From the NCBI RefSeq assembly GCF_040543805.1, contig NZ_JBEUMS010000001.1, positions 682,001 through 746,000 on the forward strand: a stretch of DNA of 64,000 nucleotides. The letters run 5' to 3'. Position 1 is the first letter of the stretch; every line of letters starts with the position of its first letter. This document shows, piece after piece, positions 8,529 to 17,492 of this stretch. The translations under genes were made by a program, and so were the position numbers. The notes beneath the pieces were generated by a model. The model saw only the letters and a program-made list of their open reading frames with translations. It was not told where the DNA came from and did no database searches. Origin of the DNA: Arcicella rosea (GTDB taxonomy: Bacteria; Bacteroidota; Bacteroidia; Cytophagales; Spirosomataceae).

Positions 8529-8822
8529 ATGCAGCAACAATATATTTATGTATTATTGGTTTTACCAATAATAATCCAAATCATTATGCTTTTATTTTAT
8601 ACATTTAGAAGGGCTTCTACAAATTGCTGTCCAAAATGTAAGAATATTTTGAGTGGTGAACGAACTAGAAGACCTTTCATTGTAAAACTTTTTTTATCCC
8701 CATTTTTTAGCTTTAAATACTATCAATGTTTGAGTTGTTACGCTGGTTTTTTTATCCCAATGTCTGAACTGAAAAAAGAAAAGAGTACTAAAGTTCAAGA
8801 AATGACTACATACAAGGGATGA
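8529..8822 (+). CDS. Small membrane protein with zinc-ribbon cysteines (paralogue 2)
   Basis: 97 residues with the same plan as its upstream neighbour: a membrane helix (about residues 6-26), CPKCKN near residue 35, a conserved spacer (RPFIVKLFLSPFFSFKYYQ, against TPFYLKVLLFYLNNFEYYK in the first copy) and CLSC near residue 71. The second knuckle lacks the glycine of the first copy and a charged 20-residue tail is added. Function unknown. A hairpin with a T-run at 8885-8920 ends the unit. The words CACTAACACAC just before its start also occur in the leader of the kinase gene at 9232. Confidence 0.65.
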   Translation: MQQQYIYVLLVLPIIIQIIMLLFYTFRRASTNCCPKCKNILSGERTRRPFIVKLFLSPFFSFKYYQCLSCYAGFFIPMSELKKEKSTKVQEMTTYKG

Positions 8823-8884
8823 CTACATAATAGATTTCAGATCAAATCCCTTGTTGATTTATTATTATTCCCTAAAGATTATTC

Positions 8885-8920
8885 AAAGCAATACTTGTCT
8901 TGTGATAGGTATTGCTTTTT
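8885..8920 (+). terminator. Intrinsic terminator after the zinc-ribbon genes
   Basis: AAAGCAATAC (8885-8894) pairs with GTATTGCTTT (8909-8918) and is followed by a T-rich run. It separates the small-protein genes from the next kinase unit. Confidence 0.75.
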
Positions 8921-9020
8921 ATTTTCTTCTATTTATAAAATAATTTAAGACAATCTAAAATTAAGTACAAATACTTAAATTTTACTTTATTTTTAATGAG
9001 TATTTATACTTATGAAAAAT

Positions 9021-9088
9021 ATCCCTTAAATTAGGGAAAAACCCCTAATTTAAGGGATTGTACATACTTTAAATAAGTGGTTATTTTG
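9021..9088 (+). promoter_or_regulatory. Promoter with a perfect 16-bp-arm operator palindrome
   Basis: ATCCCTTAAATTAGGG (9021-9036) and CCCTAATTTAAGGGAT (9043-9058) are perfect reverse complements around AAAAAC. Each arm also contains the smaller dyad CCCT-N6-AGGG. The downstream arm touches a -33 TTG (9058-9060), with a -7-like TTATTTTG at 9081-9088, the same 20-base gap as at 3811-3830. It drives the kinase gene at 9232. Confidence 0.55.
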
Positions 9089-9231
9089 TATCTACTAAGT
9101 CAGTAGAGATTGTGATAAATTAATCTACTACATTCACTAACACACTGAATATTGAACAAATAGACTAACCATACTTTTATTGATATACAACTTAACGTTT
9201 AATATGACTTATCCCACAACACTAACAGCTT

Positions 9232-11046
9232 ATGATATTGAACAATCAATTTCTCGACGCATTAGATCAATTTGTATTTATTGTTGATACAGAATATAAA
9301 ATACGAGCATTCAATAAATCTTTTGCATCACTCTATTTTTCGCATTTTGATGTGTATCCTGAAATTGGTCAAGAAGGACTTATGAACTATAGTCCAAATC
9401 TTGGTGAACTGGTTAGAAGTTCATTCAAAAGAGGTTTTAGTGGCGAGCGTTTTAAAATTAATAATCAAGTTAATGGTGTATATCTGGAATTTACGGTTAG
9501 TCCTATTTTTGATGAAAATCAAAAGGTTGACTCTCTAGTTGTTTCAGCGCATGAAACAACACAAACTAATAACCTGATTAAAAAGGTTTCGGCTCAGGAA
9601 GAAAAATATCAATATGTCGTTGAAAATATTCATGATGTAATTTTTCAAACTGATGTTGTGGGCAATTGGACTTTTCTGAATAAAGCTTGGACTGACATTT
9701 TTCAATATACAGTAGATGAGTCGCTAAACACACCATTTTATTCATACTTACATCCTGATGATGTAAGGAAAAATGAATTACTCTTTGAGCCACTTATTAA
9801 TCGTAAAAAAAAGTTTTGTCGTCATGTTATTCGCTACATTACTAAAGCCGGAAAAGTAAGATGGATTAAAGTTTTTGCTACACTTTTAATAAATGAAGAC
9901 GATGAAATAATTGGCACAACTGGTACTTTAAGAGATATTACTGATGAAAAAGTCAATGCACATTTCAACGAGCTATTATTAAATAATGTTCGTGACCTTA
10001 TCTGTATTCATAATCAAGATGGCACTTATCTTTTTGTTTCGCCATCAATTGAAGATTTAACAGGATTCAAACCCCATGAATTAATTGGTAAAAGTCCTTA
10101 TGATTTTTTTCATCCAGACGACCTTAAACTTGTCAAAGAACGCCATCAAGAAGTCTTAAGAACAAAAGGAGATAGTACGTATACATCATGTCGTTTCTTA
10201 AAGAAAAATGGCGATTATGTTTGGGTGGAATCAAATTCAAAAATATTCTTTGATGAGTATGAAATTGAAAATAGGATTATCACCTCAACTCATGAAATCC
10301 AAGAAAGGAAATTAGCTGAAGAAAGTATGATGAAAGCTCTTCAGAAAGAAAAAGAATTGAATGAGCTAAAGTCCAGATTTGTGGCTATGACTACGCATGA
10401 ATTTAAAACACCACTTTCTACTATTTCTTCATCTGCTGATATCATTGAAATGTATACTGAACGCAGCCTAAATGCTGATACTGAAAATATCATCAAACAG
10501 GTGAAAAATATCAATGTCGAAGTACTTAGAATGACGAATATGATGGATGCGTCTTTGTTTTTAGGTAAAATAGAAGCCAACAAAACAGAAGTAAACAAAG
10601 AAGAAATAGATTTGGTAAGCTTAGTCCAGTATATTATTGATAGACAAGTAAGACATCAAAAAGATAAGCGTAAATTATATTTTGAATTGAGGGGAACAGT
10701 CAAAAAAGTGTTTGCAGATGCTCAACATTTAGAGCATATTTTAGACAATTTAATTTCTAATGCTTTTAAGTACTCCCCAAATAAGCCCAGTCCAGCTTTA
10801 ATTTTAACTTTTAATGAAAATAATTTCACCATTGATATTATAGATTATGGCTTGGGCATTCCGCAGAATCAACATAAAAAAGTTTACTCCTCTTTTTTTA
10901 GAGGAGATAATGTAAGAAATATTAAAGGCACAGGACTTGGCTTACTGATTGTCTATAATTTAGTAAAAATGAATGGTGGTAAAATAACATTCGAAAGCGA
11001 AGAAAATCAAGGAACTACTTTTACTTTAGAATTTCCGTACCGATAA
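9232..11046 (+). CDS. PAS-domain sensor histidine kinase (paralogue A)
   Basis: 604 residues, with no membrane segment seen. Three PAS domains (about residues 8-115, 122-242 and 247-365; the last two carry HPDD motifs typical of PAS/PAC) are followed by a kinase core with His389 (AMTTHEFKTPLSTISSS), an N-box (LDNLISNAFKYSP), a G1 box (IIDYGLGIP) and a G2 box (IKGTGLGLLIV). It is a clear duplicate of the kinase at 11294. It has its own promoter, with the operator palindrome shared with the response-regulator operon, which suggests common control. Confidence 0.9.
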   Translation: MILNNQFLDALDQFVFIVDTEYKIRAFNKSFASLYFSHFDVYPEIGQEGLMNYSPNLGELVRSSFKRGFSGERFKINNQVNGVYLEFTVSPIFDENQKVDSLVVSAHETTQTNNLIKKVSAQEEKYQYVVENIHDVIFQTDVVGNWTFLNKAWTDIFQYTVDESLNTPFYSYLHPDDVRKNELLFEPLINRKKKFCRHVIRYITKAGKVRWIKVFATLLINEDDEIIGTTGTLRDITDEKVNAHFNELLLNNVRDLICIHNQDGTYLFVSPSIEDLTGFKPHELIGKSPYDFFHPDDLKLVKERHQEVLRTKGDSTYTSCRFLKKNGDYVWVESNSKIFFDEYEIENRIITSTHEIQERKLAEESMMKALQKEKELNELKSRFVAMTTHEFKTPLSTISSSADIIEMYTERSLNADTENIIKQVKNINVEVLRMTNMMDASLFLGKIEANKTEVNKEEIDLVSLVQYIIDRQVRHQKDKRKLYFELRGTVKKVFADAQHLEHILDNLISNAFKYSPNKPSPALILTFNENNFTIDIIDYGLGIPQNQHKKVYSSFFRGDNVRNIKGTGLGLLIVYNLVKMNGGKITFESEENQGTTFTLEFPYR

Positions 11047-11293
11047 AACTGCATTCAACATTAAAAAATAACAGATACTGATTTAAAAGTACAAAAAAAT
11101 CATAATTTTATGATAATTGTTAGTGTTTAGTTGCTTTTTCAATTCTAAATTTATCCTTAGAATTGGTTACGTACTTATTTGGGGATTTTTATTTTAATTT
11201 AATGATTAAATAAGCTCAAAAAAGGGTCAACTAAAGGATTAAAAATCGTAGAAAAATTCATTTTCTATCATATCTGTTAAACTAATTTTTAGA

Positions 11294-13132
11294 ATGACTA
11301 AGCAAAACGACCTATTATCATTAAGCCAAGAAGCGCTAGACATTCTGGTAGATCCTGTTTGCGTATTAGATGCAGAATGTAATTTTGTTCTTTTCAATAA
11401 ATCTTACAGTACTTTTTTTAAAGAATTGTATGATTACTTCCCTGTAATCGGAAGTAAAAGACTTACTGATACCGATACTTTGTTTTCATCTGTCGCTCCA
11501 AATAATATTAGAAGAGGATTGAGTGGAGAAAGATTTAAGACTACTCATGAAGCTAAAGGGAAATTTTATGAATTTTATATCAATCCAGTTTTTAATACTG
11601 AACAGAAAGTGACTCATCTTATCATTTATTCAAGAGATGTTACTGAAAAAAAACAGCTAATCCGAAAGGTATCAGAGCAAGAAGAACAATATAAACATGT
11701 AGTTGAGAGTGTACATGAAGTGCTTTTTCAAACAGATAATGTTGGAAATTGGACTTTTCTAAATAAAGCATGGAGTGATATTCTAGGTTATTCTATTGAA
11801 GAATCTATCGGAAAGCCTTTTTATACATTTCTGCATCCTGACGATATAAAAAAGAATGAATTACTTTTTGAGCCTTTAATTAATCAGCAAAAAACTTCAT
11901 GTCGTCATATTATTCGTTATCTCAACAAAGCTGGTAACACAATTTGGATTAAAGTTTTTGCTGCCCTTTTAACGAATGAAAAAAAAGAAGTTTTAGGTGT
12001 AACAGGTACTTTAAGAGACATTACCAATGAGAAAGCTAATTCGCATTTTAGCGAGTTATTATCAAGTAATGTGCGTGATTTAATTTGTATTTACACCCTT
12101 CAAGGCGACTATCTTTATGTTTCTCCCTCAAGCAAAGATGTTTTGGGCTATGAACCAGAAGAACTAATCGGCAAAAATGTTTATGACTATTTTTATCCTG
12201 AAGATATTGAAGGAGCACAAAGAAAACATGAACTTTTGCTTTTAGAAGACAAAACAGAATCATCAATTGAGTATAGATTCCTGAAAAAAAATGGGGAGTT
12301 TATTTGGATGCAAACGTCGTATAAAATGTTTTTTGATGAATATGATATCGAAGACAGAATTATTAGTTCGAGTAGAGAAATAACCCTAAAAAAAAGAGCT
12401 GAAGAAAGTATGATGAAGGCTCTTCAAAAAGAAAAAGAGCTAAACCAACTAAAAACAAGGTTTGTGGCAATGACTGCCCATGAATTTAAAACGCCACTTT
12501 CTACTATTTCTTCCTCAGCAGAAATTATAGAAATGTTCCTTGAACAGCTAAAAGATGGTATTATCAGAGAAAAGGTAAACAAACAACTCAGTAATATTCA
12601 TACTGAAATTGCTAGAATTACTAATTTGATGGATGAAACATTATTTTTAGGCAAAATTGAAGATGAAAACACGGATGTCAAAAAGGTAGAAGTAGATTTG
12701 GTTGCAATAGTAAACTATGTCATGGAAAGGCAAAACAGGCATCAAAAAGATGGTAGAAAATTAGTTGTGGAGCAAATCGGAGAAGCCAGAAAAGCACTTG
12801 CCGACCCACAGCATTTAGAACATATCATTGACAATTTGGTATCGAATGCGTTTAAATATTCTCCGAAAAGAGATAGCCCAAAATTAACTTTATACTTCAA
12901 TGAAAATGATTATGTCATTGAAGTAAAAGATTTTGGCATTGGTATTCCAAGAAATCAGCATAAAAAGGTTTATTCTTCCTTTTTCAGAGGTGAAAATGTT
13001 GGAGGAATTAAAGGAACTGGTTTAGGCTTATTGATAGTCCATAACTTAGTAAAAATGAACGGAGGTAACATTACTTTTGAAAGTGAAGAAAATGTTGGAA
13101 CAACTTTCAAACTAACCTTTTCATATTCTTAA
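11294..13132 (+). CDS. PAS-domain sensor histidine kinase (paralogue B)
   Basis: 612 residues with the same architecture as the previous kinase: three PAS segments, then His396 (AMTAHEFKTPLSTISSS), an N-box (IDNLVSNAFKYSP), a G1 box (VKDFGIGIP) and a G2 box (IKGTGLGLLIV). Similarity is highest in the second PAS domain (QTDNVGNWTFLNKAW, against QTDVVGNWTFLNKAW) and the core, and lowest in the first PAS domain, so the copies probably sense different inputs through that domain. A 247-base gap without the shared operator separates the two, so it may be regulated differently. Confidence 0.9.
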   Translation: MTKQNDLLSLSQEALDILVDPVCVLDAECNFVLFNKSYSTFFKELYDYFPVIGSKRLTDTDTLFSSVAPNNIRRGLSGERFKTTHEAKGKFYEFYINPVFNTEQKVTHLIIYSRDVTEKKQLIRKVSEQEEQYKHVVESVHEVLFQTDNVGNWTFLNKAWSDILGYSIEESIGKPFYTFLHPDDIKKNELLFEPLINQQKTSCRHIIRYLNKAGNTIWIKVFAALLTNEKKEVLGVTGTLRDITNEKANSHFSELLSSNVRDLICIYTLQGDYLYVSPSSKDVLGYEPEELIGKNVYDYFYPEDIEGAQRKHELLLLEDKTESSIEYRFLKKNGEFIWMQTSYKMFFDEYDIEDRIISSSREITLKKRAEESMMKALQKEKELNQLKTRFVAMTAHEFKTPLSTISSSAEIIEMFLEQLKDGIIREKVNKQLSNIHTEIARITNLMDETLFLGKIEDENTDVKKVEVDLVAIVNYVMERQNRHQKDGRKLVVEQIGEARKALADPQHLEHIIDNLVSNAFKYSPKRDSPKLTLYFNENDYVIEVKDFGIGIPRNQHKKVYSSFFRGENVGGIKGTGLGLLIVHNLVKMNGGNITFESEENVGTTFKLTFSYS

Positions 13133-13212
13133 TTGTACTTCTTTGCAGACTTGAGTTTCATCTCTGAAAAGCAACAAAAGCGATTAAAATTACAGACAGG
13201 AGAAAAGTATCA

Positions 13213-13698
13213 TTACTCTACTTTATTTTTACAAGTAGCCAATATTTTCTGAACATCTTTTACTTCTGTAATGGTTTTTTCGCCACCCCATTCATTATAA
13301 ATAAACGTAGCAATTTCGGCTACGTCCAACGCTTGTAATTGTGAATTGGCTGGCATTGGTTGATGATACGATTTTCCATTTACTGTAATGGTGTCCATCA
13401 ATCCATTGCGCATAGAACACAGAATTAATTCTTTATTCTTTGCCAAAAAATCGGAACCAGCAATGGGCGGATACAATCCCGCCAAACCTTCTCCTTTTTC
13501 TTGATGGCAATTCGCACAATGGGTTTTATAAAGTGCTTGTCCGTCGATATAATACTGTTTTCTCTTGATTTCCTCTTTGCTATCACAAGCAACCATCATC
13601 AATACACAAAAAGCAAAACCAAGTTTGTAAGCAGTAATTGTGCTTAACATTAATATCTTTTTCAACAAATTATTATTTATTATTTGAACTCGACTCAT
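13213..13698 (-). CDS. c-type cytochrome lipoprotein
   Basis: A monohaem cytochrome c with the attachment motif CANCHQEKGEG and a downstream QPMPAN segment offering the axial Met. A lipobox, LMMVACDSKE, indicates anchoring in the envelope. The open frame begins at 13698, overlapping the SCO gene by 26 bases; ATG 13650 would start closer to the signal segment and is a plausible alternative. With the SCO protein upstream in the same operon it is probably an electron-transfer or oxidase-assembly partner. Confidence 0.85.
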   Translation of the reverse strand: MSRVQIINNNLLKKILMLSTITAYKLGFAFCVLMMVACDSKEEIKRKQYYIDGQALYKTHCANCHQEKGEGLAGLYPPIAGSDFLAKNKELILCSMRNGLMDTITVNGKSYHQPMPANSQLQALDVAEIATFIYNEWGGEKTITEVKDVQKILATCKNKVE

Positions 13699-14332
13699 TT
13701 AAAAGTATTTCCATATCCTCCATCAAGTTATCTACTTTTGCAGGAACAGTTCCATCATAAATTCCACGAATGTGGCGATTTTTATCTACCAAAATAAACG
13801 CTCCGCTATGCACTACTCCACCCGGTTGTGTTGGGTCGTCAGCAGCAGAAACCATGTAACTTTTTTGACCAATTTCAAAAATCTTCGCTTTATCACCCGT
13901 CACCATTTGCCAAGAGGTGCCTTTAATTCCTAGATTACTCTTAAATTCTTTCAAAACCGCTGGCGTATCGTGGCGTGGGTCGATTGAATGAGAAAGAATT
14001 ACAACGTTTGGATTGTCTTTAAATTTTTCATAAATCCGAAGCATTTGCGTTTTCATTTTTGGGCAAATCGTCGGACAAGTCGTAAAAAAGAAATCTGCGA
14101 TATAGATTTTTCCTGCAACAAATTCTTGCGTAAGTTTTACCGAATCCTGACTGATAAATTCAAAATCAGGAATTTTATGGTAAAGAGTATCAACAACCAT
14201 TTTGCCATCAACCAATTTCTCGACGGTTTCTTTATTGCCCAAATAAGGTAATTCTTTAGGCTCTTGCGAGCAGCCAAATACAATTGTTAGCAGAAAGATT
14301 AAGGATAAACATTGAACAATATTTCTCTTCAT
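13673..14332 (-). CDS. SCO1/SenC family copper chaperone-like lipoprotein
   Basis: 219 residues. A lipoprotein signal ends at VFGCSQEP. The thioredoxin-like domain carries the copper-binding motif TTCPTICPKM and the distal His in PGGVVHSGAF, the CxxxC...H set used by SCO proteins to deliver copper to the CuA site of cytochrome oxidase or to act as a thiol reductant. Its product is probably exported and faces the periplasm. The cytochrome c gene overlaps its end, and a small lipoprotein gene lies 23 bases upstream, giving a three-gene respiratory or copper unit. Confidence 0.92.
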   Translation of the reverse strand: MKRNIVQCLSLIFLLTIVFGCSQEPKELPYLGNKETVEKLVDGKMVVDTLYHKIPDFEFISQDSVKLTQEFVAGKIYIADFFFTTCPTICPKMKTQMLRIYEKFKDNPNVVILSHSIDPRHDTPAVLKEFKSNLGIKGTSWQMVTGDKAKIFEIGQKSYMVSAADDPTQPGGVVHSGAFILVDKNRHIRGIYDGTVPAKVDNLMEDMEILLNESSSNNK

Positions 14333-14355
14333 AATAGTTTACAAGTATTCAAAAC

Positions 14356-14748
14356 TTACTTTTTCAAAAAAGCTTTTGCCTCTTCAATACTTGCATTCGT
14401 TAATTCCTTTACTTTGATGATTTTATTTTTCTCTTCTTCGTAGTACTTCACTACTTCTTCTTCCGATTTTCCTTTTACTTGATCTGGATTATACTTTTCC
14501 ATCCATTCCATCATTTGTACATCGGCAGAATCTAAAGCTACGTACAATTCTTTCGCTTTTGAAGAATCTGAAGATACTTTTGAAATAGAATCTAATTGTC
14601 CTTTCAAGGTCATGATTTCATCCATTTTTGGCATTACTTCATCATGTACTGCCATTACTTCTTCAATCATTTTTTTCTGTTTGTCTTCCGACTTTGAACA
14701 AGAAAAAACTACTGACAACATTAATACTGATAATAATATTTTCTTCAT
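14356..14748 (-). CDS. Small helical lipoprotein
   Basis: 130 residues beginning MKKILLSVLMLSVVFSCSKSE, a standard lipoprotein signal, so ATG 14748 is preferred over 14778. The rest is highly charged and helical, rich in Met, Glu and Lys (MIEEVMAVHDEVMPKMDEI), resembling small Bacteroidota proteins often labelled viral A-type inclusion proteins, a name without functional meaning. Met- and His-containing helices next to an SCO protein could suit metal handling, but that is speculation. Confidence 0.75.
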   Translation of the reverse strand: MKKILLSVLMLSVVFSCSKSEDKQKKMIEEVMAVHDEVMPKMDEIMTLKGQLDSISKVSSDSSKAKELYVALDSADVQMMEWMEKYNPDQVKGKSEEEVVKYYEEEKNKIIKVKELTNASIEEAKAFLKK

Positions 14749-14833
14749 ATTGATATGTACCTGTTTAGTTTGGAACAAATTTATTGAGATAACAAGCTTT
14801 TGACCTTGAACGTTTAGCCTGCAAGATAATATT

Positions 14834-16501
14834 TTAACTGAGGGTAAGATGCTTCCCTAAAATCTCACGAGCATTTTCTACAATGGCTTTTGATGGATTT
14901 TCACCACCAATCATCTGTGCAATTTCCATTACTCTTTCATCACTACTTAGTTTTCGGATTCTTGAAACCGTTCTGTCGGAAGAATTATCTTTATACACAA
15001 AATAATGTGCTGCACCTTGCGCTGCAATTTGATGTAAATGTGTAATGGCTATCAATTGGTGATTACGGCTCATTTCTCGCATCATATTTCCTACTTTTAT
15101 TGATACTTCTCCTGAAATCCCAGTATCAATTTCATCAAAAATAATGGTTGGTAAAGCACGTTTATTGGCTAAAATATATTTAATCGCCAACATTAAACGG
15201 CTAAATTCACCCCCAGAAGCCACATTTTTAATCGGTTGTGGTTTGATGCCTTTGTTCGCTGAAAACAACAAATTAATCACATTGATACCCATCGGTGATG
15301 GCTTGATGATTTCGTCTTCAATTTTCAAACTGGCATTTGGCATTCCTAAATCTTTCAACAAATCTGAAATTTGTTTTTCGATAATAGGCAAAGCTATGAG
15401 TCTTGATTGTGATAAAGCTTCGGCACTTATCAATACTTCTTTCTCGGTTTTCTCTACTTCTGCTTTTGCATTTGCCAAAGCTTCGTCGATATTCAGTACT
15501 TTATTAACTTTTTGTTCTAATTCTTTCTGAATAGCCAATAATTCAACATCTGTTTTTACTTGATGTTTCTGTAAAAGATTATAAATTACATCAAGTCTTT
15601 GTTGAATACTCGTGATTTTTTCGTCGTCTAATTCTACTTCTTCAGCTTCACTTTCTACTTCTACGGCAATGTCTTTGAGTTCAATCAAACAACTTTGAAT
15701 GCGCTCTTTCAATTGTAAATACTGTTCGCCAAAAGTGCTAATGCTATTCAAATTGGCTAAAGTTGAAGTAAGTAATGGAATGATAGATTGTTCGGTAGCA
15801 TTCAAATACTCGGCAGACAAAAGCAATTTAGATTTTACTTCTTCGGCATTTTCTAATTTATTTAGCTCTTGTTCCAGTACTTCTAATTCGCCTGCTTTCA
15901 GTTTTATTTTCTGTAATTCATCTAACAAAAATGAATTATAATCAAACTCTTTTTTACTTTCTTTGGCTTCTATCCGAAGCTGTTCATATACTTTTTGTGC
16001 TTTATGAAAAGCCTGAAAATCTTTTTTATAAGTATCTAATAAATCATGATTTTGGGTGAAAGTATCGACGATTTCTAGTTGATAATCGTTCGCACCCAAT
16101 AATAAATTATCATGTTGTGAATGCACATCCATCAATTGCGAAGCTACTCTGCGAAGCGTTTCTAAATTAACAGGCGTATCATTGACGAAAGCACGAGTTT
16201 TACCTTGTGGAGAAATTTCACGACGAATTACGCAATGTTCATCATAATCTAATTCTTCTTCTTCAAAAATACTCTTGATGATATAACCAGAAACATCAAA
16301 TTCGCCTTCAATGACACACTTTTCGTTTGGATTAAAAAGTGTACGAGTATCGGCACGATTGCCCAATAACAATCCTAAAGCACCCAACATAATAGACTTC
16401 CCCGCACCTGTTTCGCCTGTAACAATGTTTAAAGCAACGTCTGGTGTTAATACGAGATGCTCAATTAAAGCATAGTTTTTTATTTGTAACTTCGTTAGCA
16501 T
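14834..16501 (-). CDS. recN: DNA repair protein RecN
   Basis: RecN is an SMC-like ATPase that acts at double-strand breaks. The N-terminal Walker A (GETGAGKSIMLGALG, about residue 30), a long coiled-coil centre (about residues 150-370), the ABC signature (VASGGEFSRLMLAIK) and Walker B (PTIIFDEIDTGISG) appear in order. The length, 555 residues, is normal, and the N-terminus MLTKLQIKNYALIEHL is typical of RecN. It stands alone, between the small lipoprotein gene and the crotonase gene. Confidence 0.96.
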   Translation of the reverse strand: MLTKLQIKNYALIEHLVLTPDVALNIVTGETGAGKSIMLGALGLLLGNRADTRTLFNPNEKCVIEGEFDVSGYIIKSIFEEEELDYDEHCVIRREISPQGKTRAFVNDTPVNLETLRRVASQLMDVHSQHDNLLLGANDYQLEIVDTFTQNHDLLDTYKKDFQAFHKAQKVYEQLRIEAKESKKEFDYNSFLLDELQKIKLKAGELEVLEQELNKLENAEEVKSKLLLSAEYLNATEQSIIPLLTSTLANLNSISTFGEQYLQLKERIQSCLIELKDIAVEVESEAEEVELDDEKITSIQQRLDVIYNLLQKHQVKTDVELLAIQKELEQKVNKVLNIDEALANAKAEVEKTEKEVLISAEALSQSRLIALPIIEKQISDLLKDLGMPNASLKIEDEIIKPSPMGINVINLLFSANKGIKPQPIKNVASGGEFSRLMLAIKYILANKRALPTIIFDEIDTGISGEVSIKVGNMMREMSRNHQLIAITHLHQIAAQGAAHYFVYKDNSSDRTVSRIRKLSSDERVMEIAQMIGGENPSKAIVENAREILGKHLTLS

Positions 16502-16571
16502 AAGTTGTTGGCATAAAAGCCTTGTCTGTCAATTCTTCACAAATATACTAAGGACGGAGGAGTCCTTTTAT

Positions 16572-17378
16572 TCAATTTCCAAATTTAGGTTCTCTTTTAG
16601 TCATTTTCGCTTCAAAAGCTTCTTTCAAATCAGCAGAGAGTAACATTCCCGCATTCCAAGTTGCCATGTAATTAAGTCCGTCGGCTACCGAATTATCACG
16701 ACTATGTAATAAAATATGTTTTGTTCCACGAATGGCGACAGGTGATTTTTGGGCAATAGTTGTTGCCAATTTCATTACTTCTGCCAACATCGTTTCTTTA
16801 TCAGTAAAAGTACGATTCACGATTCCGATTTTCTCGGCTTCCTTCCCTTCTACATTTCTACCTGTGTAAGCCATTTCTCGCACCAAACCATCGCCAATCA
16901 ATTTGGGTAGTCTTTGCAAAGTTCCCAAATCTGCTACCATGCCCATATCAATTTCTTTAATCGTGAAAAAGGCATCTTCAGTACAATAACGCATATCGCA
17001 AGCACAAACTAAATCTACCCCGCCACCGATACAACCGCCATGAATTGCTACCAAAACTGGTTTAGAACAATTTTCAATGGCATTGATAGGCGCTTGCAAA
17101 CTTAGAATATCTTTTCTGATTTTCTCTCTTTGGCGTGCATCACATGAGGTTTGCGATTGTGTAACCGACATCAACAAGCTTAAATCTATTCCTGCACAAA
17201 AATGTTTGCTATCGCCACCTTCCAGTACGATTACTCTTACTTCTGGATTTTCGTCTAGTTCAGTAAAGATTTCTAAGATTTCATCCCAAGCGGTTTGATT
17301 CAGCGCATTGGCTTTATCTGGTCGATTGATGATAAGATGAGCAATATGATTTTGGATTGATAATTTGAGCGTTTCCAT
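16572..17378 (-). CDS. Crotonase-fold enzyme, dienoyl-CoA isomerase-like
   Basis: 268 residues from METLKLSIQNHIAHL; the 31 codons before this ATG do not fit the family. It has the oxyanion-hole segments HFCAGIDLS and GGCIGGGVDLVCACDMR. The segment FFTIKEIDMGMVADLGTLQR closely follows the signature of delta3,5-delta2,4-dienoyl-CoA isomerases (ECH1 type), including the two acidic catalytic residues, so isomerisation of unsaturated fatty-acid intermediates is more likely than simple hydration. A general enoyl-CoA hydratase/isomerase label would also be safe. No other beta-oxidation gene is adjacent. Confidence 0.88.
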   Translation of the reverse strand: METLKLSIQNHIAHLIINRPDKANALNQTAWDEILEIFTELDENPEVRVIVLEGGDSKHFCAGIDLSLLMSVTQSQTSCDARQREKIRKDILSLQAPINAIENCSKPVLVAIHGGCIGGGVDLVCACDMRYCTEDAFFTIKEIDMGMVADLGTLQRLPKLIGDGLVREMAYTGRNVEGKEAEKIGIVNRTFTDKETMLAEVMKLATTIAQKSPVAIRGTKHILLHSRDNSVADGLNYMATWNAGMLLSADLKEAFEAKMTKREPKFGN

Positions 17379-17492
17379 GTTTTTGGGAATAAAAAAATCA
17401 CAGAGAAAAAACTGAATATCAGTAGTTTCTCTGTGAATGTTGAAGTTAGACGATATTGAAATGGAACGCAAAATTAAAGTAAAATATTTCGA

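Larger units (their letters stand above)
8823..9231. other. Intergenic stretch with terminator, operator pair and kinase leader
   Basis: About 400 bases holding the 8885-8920 terminator, the double-operator promoter at 9021-9088 and a leader of about 135 bases with a small hairpin (CTACT-AAGTC-AGTAG near 9092). No further gene seen. Confidence 0.6.
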
